From contig JANQLV010000054.1 in the NCBI GenBank assembly GCA_028280415.1, positions 1-64,000 on the forward strand: 64,000 bases of DNA, in the 5' to 3' direction. The notes under the pieces are model-generated. The model saw only the letters and a list, made by a program, of their open reading frames with translations. It had not been told where the DNA came from and did no database searches. This document shows, piece by piece, positions 58,473 through 64,000 of the stretch; position 1 is the first letter of the stretch; each line of letters opens with the position of its first letter. A program made the position numbers and the translations under genes. The DNA comes from Saprospiraceae bacterium (GTDB taxonomy: Bacteria; Bacteroidota; Bacteroidia; Chitinophagales; Saprospiraceae).

Positions 58473-60098
58473 ATGAAATATGGATTTGTAATCGACAATC
58501 GGAAATGTATAGGTTGTCATGCATGTACCACTGCGTGTAAATCGGAACATGAGGTACCGATCGGCGTTAATCGTACCTGGGTCAAGCAAGTGGAAAAAGG
58601 TACTTTCCCTAATACCCGTCGATTGTTTTCAGTGATGCGTTGTAACCACTGTACGGATGCTCCTTGTGTAGAGATTTGCCCCGTCGAGGCACTTTATATC
58701 AGAAACGACGGGATCGTGGATTTTGATAAGGATCGTTGTATTGGTTGCAAATCCTGTATGCAGGCCTGCCCTTATGACGCGCTTTATATTGATCCGGAAA
58801 ATCATACCGCCGCCAAATGTAATTATTGTGCACATCGGATCGATATTGGCCTTGAACCCGCCTGTGTAAACGTATGCCCGGAACACGCAATTATCTCCGG
58901 GGATATGGATGATCCCAATTCGGAAATCACCCAACTGCTTGCTCGCCAGCAAGTCAAAGTTCGGAAACCTGAAAAAGGAACGATCCCCAATCTTTTTTAT
59001 ATCGACGCAGATGAAGCTTCTTTAAATCCCGTAGCTACTTCTAAAGAAGATGCTTATTTCTGGAGCTCTCAGTCGAGGGGAGTGGGGCATTTTGCCAAGC
59101 AAGCTGAAAAGATGGCTTTCTCTAACGGGGACTTGGTAAATGCACTAATGAAAGCAGAGGCACATCAAACGGCCGGAGAAATCGCAAAAAAAGGTCCCGC
59201 AAAATCAGTTGACGTTCTGATGGGCAAAGAAGCCCGGCGGATTTATGACGTAGCGGACAAAGGAATTTTATGGGGTTGGGAAGTTTCCGCTTATGTCTGG
59301 ACAAAAGCTATTGCTGCGGGGGCATTTTTGGTTCCCTTTCTGGCCTGGGCTTTTGGTTTTGCGGAAGTTAGCGAAACTGCTCAGTGGTGGGGGCTTGGTA
59401 TAGGAGTTCTTTTCCTCGCGGCTACGGGATTGTTATTGGTAATGGATTTGGATCGGCCGGATCGTTTTCTTTCTGTATTGCTGCGTCCGCAGTGGGGTTC
59501 CTGGCTGGTCAAAGGTGGGTATTCGATTTCTGCTTATGGTGCTTTGTTGACCCTTTTGGCAATCGCGGCCTGGTTGGGTTGGGAAGATATCTGGGCACCA
59601 CTAATGTATTTGACAGCTCCGATAGCTGTCCTGGTGGCAATTTATACGGCTTTTCTTTTTGCTCAGGCTAAAGGAAGAGACTTTTGGCAAAGTCCTACTT
59701 TATCGATTCATATGTTGGTGCATAGTTTTATGGCCGGTGCTGCGATTTTCGGAATCATGGCATTGTTTGTAGAAAGTGATGCGAACTGGTTGGGTTTTAT
59801 TAAAAATGTCATGTTGATTGGCATCGGAGTGAACCTTTTTACCATGTTGATTGAACTGACTACTACACATCCAACGAACGATGCCAAAAAAACGGTAGAA
59901 ATGATTCTGCAGGGCAGATACAAAAATAAGTTTTGGGCAGGTGTGCTTTTATTTGGAAATATAATTCCATTTATCCTGCTGTTTTTTATGGGAGAGACTG
60001 CGGTGCTACTGGCTGCTGCTGGAGCAATTATTTTGATTGGCATTTATTTGACGGAAGATATCTGGGTCGAAGCACCTCAGCGAATTCCTTTGAGTTAA
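58473..60098 (+). CDS. Fused four-cluster ferredoxin and NrfD/PsrC membrane subunit
   Basis: A 541-aa fusion of two usual subunits. Residues 1-190 carry four Cys groups for four [4Fe-4S] clusters (CIGCHACTTAC, CNHCTDAPCVEIC, CIGCKSCMQAC, CNYC with ACVNVC). Residues about 260-535 are an eight-helix NrfD/PsrC-type anchor (ILWGWEVSAYVWTKAIAAGA at its start) that exchanges electrons with quinone. In PsrABC, SoeABC and Dms/Phs systems these are separate B and C subunits. With the molybdenum subunit that follows it should form a membrane-bound sulfur oxidoreductase. The candidate ArsR operator lies upstream. It ends 122 bases before the next gene. Confidence 0.9.
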   Translation: MKYGFVIDNRKCIGCHACTTACKSEHEVPIGVNRTWVKQVEKGTFPNTRRLFSVMRCNHCTDAPCVEICPVEALYIRNDGIVDFDKDRCIGCKSCMQACPYDALYIDPENHTAAKCNYCAHRIDIGLEPACVNVCPEHAIISGDMDDPNSEITQLLARQQVKVRKPEKGTIPNLFYIDADEASLNPVATSKEDAYFWSSQSRGVGHFAKQAEKMAFSNGDLVNALMKAEAHQTAGEIAKKGPAKSVDVLMGKEARRIYDVADKGILWGWEVSAYVWTKAIAAGAFLVPFLAWAFGFAEVSETAQWWGLGIGVLFLAATGLLLVMDLDRPDRFLSVLLRPQWGSWLVKGGYSISAYGALLTLLAIAAWLGWEDIWAPLMYLTAPIAVLVAIYTAFLFAQAKGRDFWQSPTLSIHMLVHSFMAGAAIFGIMALFVESDANWLGFIKNVMLIGIGVNLFTMLIELTTTHPTNDAKKTVEMILQGRYKNKFWAGVLLFGNIIPFILLFFMGETAVLLAAAGAIILIGIYLTEDIWVEAPQRIPLS

Positions 60099-60220
60099 TT
60101 AACAGCCGGCTGTTATCATTATTAATAATGAAACGATCAAAACAAGCTTTTGAATTCAGAATATTTTGGCTGCTGATCTAAATATAATTACTACAAATTG
60201 AATTAATATTTGACTTAAGC

Positions 60221-63124
60221 ATGGGAAAATTTAAACCTTCATTTATAGAGCGTATTGCTACGAAAATTGGCTTGATCCAGGATTTACATTCTGTAGATGA
60301 AGCTCCTTTAGAGCGTCTGACAGAAGCAGGACAGCTTACCGGTTTCCCCCCACCAGAAAAGTGGGATGATTGGGTGGAATACGAAGCCAAGGCACATCCT
60401 CGAAAAGTAAAAAAAAGGTATTCTATTGTACCTACGACTTGTTTCAACTGCGAAAGTGCTTGTGGATTGACGGCCTATATTGATAAAGATACCAATGAGA
60501 TTAGAAAATTTGAAGGTAATCCATACCATCCGGGAAGCCGGGGACGTAATTGTGCAAAAGGACCGGCAACGATTAATCAAATTACGGATCCGGATCGGAT
60601 TTTATACCCTTTAAAAAGAGTCGGTAAAAGAGGCGAAGGAAAATGGGAACGCGTTTCCTGGGAGGAAGTACTGGATAAGGTTGCAGCCAGAATGCGCAAA
60701 GCTATTCAGGAAAACCGGCATAATGAAATCGCCTATCATGTGGGCCGACCGGGCCATGAAGGTTATGCCAACCGGGTCATTCAGGCATGGGGAGTAGATG
60801 GTCACAATTCCCATACAAATATTTGTTCTTCGGGAGCCCGCTTTGGTTACAACATCTGGTATGGCTACGATCGGCCATCACCGGATCATGCCAATGCAAA
60901 ATTTATCCTTTTGATTTCGGCACACCTGGAAAGTGGGCACTATTTTAATCCACATGCTCAGCGAATTATTGAAGGTAAAATGAAGGGCGCCAAGCTGGCG
61001 ACGATGGATCCGCGTTTGTCGAATACAGCCAGTATGTCTGATTATTGGATGCCCACCTATCCCGGAACCGAAGCCGCTGTGCTTTTGGCAATGGCGCGAA
61101 TTATCCTGGAGGAAGGTTTGTACAATCGCCCTTTTTTGGAAAACTGGACCAACTGGGAAACTTATTTGGAAAAACGGCATCCGGATAGCCCTCGAACATT
61201 TGAAACGTATATTGAAAAGATGATCGGCGAATACGAGGAATACACTCCGGAATTTGCAGAAAAAGAAAGTGGGGTCCCCGCAGCTACGATCAGAGAAGTA
61301 GCTATTAAAATAGGTGAAGCCGGTGAGCGATTTGCTACGCATAACTGGCGTTCCGCCGCAAGTGGAAACCTCGGGGGCTGGTGTGTTTCTCGCTGCTTGC
61401 ATTTTCTAAATGTACTCACGGGAAGCGTCGGAACAGTTGGAGGCACTTCTCCGAATAGCTGGAATAAATTCAAGCCTAAATTCCATTCTACGCCTCCGGG
61501 ACAAAAATTCTGGAACAGCCTGCATTTTCCAGATGAATATCCGCTGGCGATGTTTGAGTTAAGCTTCCTTTTACCCCATTTTCTTAAAGAGGGAAGAGGG
61601 AAAATGGATGTCTATTTTTCCAGGGTTTTTAATCCGGTATGGACTTATCCCGATGGATTTTCCTGGATGGAATCCTACTTGAATGAAGAACATTTTGGCT
61701 TGCATATCGCTATGACGCCTACCTGGAACGAAACGGCTTTTTTTGCGGATTATGTTATTCCGATGGGACATGCTGCCGAGCGGCATGATTTAAACAGCTA
61801 TGCAACACATAGCGGTATGTGGATTGCTTTCCGGCAACCGGTATTGAGAGAAGCCGCTCGAAGGAAAGGGAAAAAAGTTCAATTCACCTATGAAGTGAAT
61901 CCCGGAGAAGTTTGGGAAGAAGATGAATTCTGGATTGAATTGAGCTGGCGAATTGATCCGGACGGAAGTCTGGGGATTCGTAAATATTTTGAATCGCCTT
62001 ACCGCAAGGGAGAGAAAATTACCATTGATGAATACTATCAATACATCTTTGAAAATACCAAAGGCCTGTCAGAAGCGGCTCAAAAAGAAGGCTTAACGGA
62101 GCTGGATTATATGAGAAAATACGGTGCTTTTGAAGTTGAAAGGCATAGCTATAAAAAACATGAATACGAGCTGACAAAGGAGCAAATGCAAGATGCCGAG
62201 ATAGATGAGCAAAGCAAAGTTATTCGAAAAAATGGTAAAGAGATTGGCGTAATGATCAACGGAAAAGCCTGTGTGGGTTTTCCAACGCCCAGTCGCAAAA
62301 ATGAATTCTTTTCGCAAACTATGGTTGACTGGGATTGGCCGGAGTATGCGATTCCGACTTATATTAAGAGCCATATTCATCAGGAAAAGCTGGATCGGGA
62401 AAAGGGGGAATACGTTTTGGTTCCGACTTTCCGCTTACCGGTCCTGATCCATTCCCGCTCCGGAAATGCTAAGTGGCTGACGGAGATTGCCAACCGGAAT
62501 CCAATCTGGATGCACCCACAAGAAGCAGAACGCTTTGGTTTTAAAACCGGTGACCTGGTTCGATTAAACACCGATATCGGCTATTTCGTAGACAAAGTCT
62601 GGGTAACCCAGGGAATGAAGCCTGGCGTTATTGCCTGTTCGCATCATCTTGGCCGATGGCGACGAAAGCAGGATCAGGGAAATCGCTGGGCCACGAATAC
62701 AGTTGACATCCAGCACGATGGGGATGGTGGCTGGAAAATGTCTACACTTTCCGGTATTCGACCTTTTGAAAGTTCAGATACGGATAGTAAACGGATTTTT
62801 TGGAAAGATGGAGGCGTCCATCAGAATATTACCCATGCGGTTCATCCCGATCCTATTTCCGGAATGCATTGCTGGCATCAGCGCGTCAGGATCGAAGGAC
62901 CCCGTCCGGGAGATAGATACGGAGACCTTTTTGTAGACACCAAAAAAGCCCATGAGATTTATAAAGAATGGCTGGCCATGACTCGTCCAGCCAATCAAAC
63001 GGATAGCTTGAGAAGACCAATCTGGTTTAAACGGCCACTTAAGCCGAATATCAAAGCTTATTATCTCGATAATATGGATGAGCTTGGTAAAATAAAAGAT
63101 GAAATTTTTTACAAAACGGAATAA
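60221..63124 (+). CDS. Molybdopterin oxidoreductase, SoeA/PsrA-like
   Basis: A 967-aa catalytic subunit of the DMSO reductase superfamily. An N-terminal [4Fe-4S] motif CFNCESACG with a later NCAKG is followed by the molybdopterin domains. A Cys in HTNICSSGARFGY is the likely molybdenum ligand. The C-terminal dinucleotide-binding part has TGDLVRLNTDIGYF and HHLGRW. There is no twin-arginine signal, so it should stay in the cytoplasm, as SoeA (sulfite oxidation) does, unlike exported polysulfide or thiosulfate reductases. With the persulfide dioxygenase upstream, sulfite is the most likely substrate; reductase activity cannot be ruled out. Confidence 0.88.
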   Translation: MGKFKPSFIERIATKIGLIQDLHSVDEAPLERLTEAGQLTGFPPPEKWDDWVEYEAKAHPRKVKKRYSIVPTTCFNCESACGLTAYIDKDTNEIRKFEGNPYHPGSRGRNCAKGPATINQITDPDRILYPLKRVGKRGEGKWERVSWEEVLDKVAARMRKAIQENRHNEIAYHVGRPGHEGYANRVIQAWGVDGHNSHTNICSSGARFGYNIWYGYDRPSPDHANAKFILLISAHLESGHYFNPHAQRIIEGKMKGAKLATMDPRLSNTASMSDYWMPTYPGTEAAVLLAMARIILEEGLYNRPFLENWTNWETYLEKRHPDSPRTFETYIEKMIGEYEEYTPEFAEKESGVPAATIREVAIKIGEAGERFATHNWRSAASGNLGGWCVSRCLHFLNVLTGSVGTVGGTSPNSWNKFKPKFHSTPPGQKFWNSLHFPDEYPLAMFELSFLLPHFLKEGRGKMDVYFSRVFNPVWTYPDGFSWMESYLNEEHFGLHIAMTPTWNETAFFADYVIPMGHAAERHDLNSYATHSGMWIAFRQPVLREAARRKGKKVQFTYEVNPGEVWEEDEFWIELSWRIDPDGSLGIRKYFESPYRKGEKITIDEYYQYIFENTKGLSEAAQKEGLTELDYMRKYGAFEVERHSYKKHEYELTKEQMQDAEIDEQSKVIRKNGKEIGVMINGKACVGFPTPSRKNEFFSQTMVDWDWPEYAIPTYIKSHIHQEKLDREKGEYVLVPTFRLPVLIHSRSGNAKWLTEIANRNPIWMHPQEAERFGFKTGDLVRLNTDIGYFVDKVWVTQGMKPGVIACSHHLGRWRRKQDQGNRWATNTVDIQHDGDGGWKMSTLSGIRPFESSDTDSKRIFWKDGGVHQNITHAVHPDPISGMHCWHQRVRIEGPRPGDRYGDLFVDTKKAHEIYKEWLAMTRPANQTDSLRRPIWFKRPLKPNIKAYYLDNMDELGKIKDEIFYKTE

Positions 63125-63130
63125 TATAAT

Positions 63131-63169
63131 GAAGTGCTTTAAATTATTGGAAGTAGTTTAAAGCACTTC
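63131..63169. terminator. Hairpin after the molybdopterin oxidoreductase
   Basis: GAAGTGCTTTAAA (63131-63143) and TTTAAAGCACTTC (63157-63169) are exact reverse complements with a 13-base loop. It starts 6 bases after the stop codon. No good T-run follows, so it may act as an mRNA-stabilising stem or weak terminator. Confidence 0.65.
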
Positions 63170-63533
63170 ATTAATCGAAAACCTGTCTAAAACAACGGGT
63201 CTTTTTTATCTGAAAAAGTGCTTAAAAAATAGATTAATTATAAAGGCTTGTTCCTGTTTTCAACCTTCATTTTTGAACAATTTCAAAAAATAATTTGCGG
63301 GCTTCTATAGTTTCTTAAAAATTATTTATGTAAATTAAAGTCCCAATGAAAAGATATAAATACCCTCCCTTGGTTTAAAATCTCCTTTCCTGAGTATATA
63401 GTTCCTCCTTATTCCTAAAAACCGTAGATCGCACAAGCTGCTTGCATGTAAATGTAAGGTGCTCAGGATCAGGTGTTTATGGATGGAGTATTTTTTTAAC
63501 GAATCTTTGGCCTTTAACTAAAAACCACAGCTC
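63170..63533. other. Gene-free interval before the DoxX-like gene
   Basis: Nothing was recognised in these 364 bases. Neither of the two repeated operator types of this cluster was found here. Confidence 0.5.
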
Positions 63534-63968
63534 ATGAGACACAGTGACCAGACGAAAAAAATGAAAATACTGGCAATAAGTATCGGAATTGTTTATTTAT
63601 GGTTTGGAATATTAAAGTTTTTTCCCGGACTAAGCCCTGCTGAAAACCTCGCCCAGGATACGATTTATAATCTCACCTTTGGGATAATCGGTAAGCAATT
63701 GGCGATTATTCTTTTAGCGATTTGGGAAATTACAATTGGAATCCTGTTTATCCTTTCAAAAATTAATAGAAAGCTTATCATATTTACCATCATCCATATG
63801 GTTTTTACATTTACACCTTTATTATTATTTCCCGAACTGTCTTTTAACGAATATCCCTTTTCTTTAACACTGGTCGGTCAGTATATTATGAAAAACCTGA
63901 TCATTATTAGTGCCCTGGTAGTGATTTGCCCACCGAGAAAAAAAGCTTTGGTAAAACAGAATAAATAA
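63534..63968 (+). CDS. DoxX-like membrane protein
   Basis: A 144-aa membrane protein with about four helices. The opening IGIVYLWFGILKFFPGLSPA followed by AENLAQDTIYNLTFG is typical of the DoxX-like family, as is the second helix AIILLAIWEITIGILFILSK. DoxD/DoxX proteins are subunits of thiosulfate:quinone oxidoreductase in archaea; most bacterial relatives have no known function. Its place at the end of a sulfur cluster is suggestive. It has its own upstream gap, so it is probably a separate transcript. Confidence 0.75.
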   Translation: MRHSDQTKKMKILAISIGIVYLWFGILKFFPGLSPAENLAQDTIYNLTFGIIGKQLAIILLAIWEITIGILFILSKINRKLIIFTIIHMVFTFTPLLLFPELSFNEYPFSLTLVGQYIMKNLIIISALVVICPPRKKALVKQNK

Positions 63969-64000
63969 AGCTTTGGGCTTTTTAAAAGGCACAAATTAAA

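Overview
ORGANISM. The window looks like an A+T-rich Bacteroidota chromosome, probably from the Saprospiria/Lewinella branch. The signs are type IX secretion sorting tails, delta-60 and Reg_prop propellers, an effector-associated-domain protein, a Gly-Gly leader peptide, near absence of Shine-Dalgarno sites and promoters of the TTG-N19/20-TAnnTTTG type. The phylum is well supported; the class is inferred. LAYOUT. (1) 1-5.2 kb: a GC-richer 5' fragment of accA, tRNA-Asp with a strong terminator, then small accessory genes typical of mobile islands (RadC-like JAMM protein, GIY-YIG-like protein, LRAT-like papain-fold protein, YegP-like protein, XRE regulator plus ImmA/IrrE peptidase). No integrase was seen. 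(2) 5.3-12.1 kb: a propeller histidine kinase and NarL-type regulator, a secreted delta-60 protein, and three decayed genes (T9SS tail, transposase, small conserved protein). (3) 12.3-24.5 kb: one tightly overlapping six-gene operon resembling Druantia type II (959-aa protein, 2054-aa DUF1998 helicase, PD-(D/E)XK nuclease, cytosine methyltransferase) with added HNH and Vsr nucleases. (4) 24.5-34 kb: a broken reverse transcriptase next to a decayed transposase, a TPR-HTH sensor, an NHL-repeat secreted protein with a 294-bp tandem repeat, a NYN ribonuclease, and a short Gly-Gly leader peptide gene. (5) 34.1-49.1 kb: a complete type III-B CRISPR-Cas locus. It has a DEDDh exonuclease, CorA, Cmr1, an HD-less Cas10, Cmr3-6, then three arrays with a shared leader interleaved with Cas6 and with RT-Cas1-Cas2. 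(6) 49.3-52.9 kb: SnoaL protein, transposase crumb, small secreted protein, and an EAD-transmembrane-SPOR protein. (7) 53-64 kb: a sulfur-oxidation cluster with ArsR and Crp/Fnr regulators, SulP transporter, persulfide dioxygenase-rhodanese fusion, a fused FeS-NrfD subunit, a molybdopterin oxidoreductase and a DoxX-like protein. HOW THEY WORK TOGETHER. Regions 3-5 form a defence island. In the CRISPR locus an HD-less Cas10 with an intact GGDD palm beside CorA suggests immunity by a diffusible nucleotide (SAM-AMP in characterised relatives), and the leading DEDDh exonuclease is a candidate to degrade that signal. The separate RT next to Cas1-Cas2 suggests spacer capture from RNA. In region 7 the genes fit oxidation of sulfane sulfur to sulfite, then sulfate, with anion transport. 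Two operator families were found by eye: ATATGAA-N6-TTCATAT at three promoters (candidate ArsR sites) and GTGAT-N4-ATCAC at two promoters with identical spacing to the -7 element (candidate Crp/Fnr class II sites). All functional calls come from reading motifs; no database search was possible.
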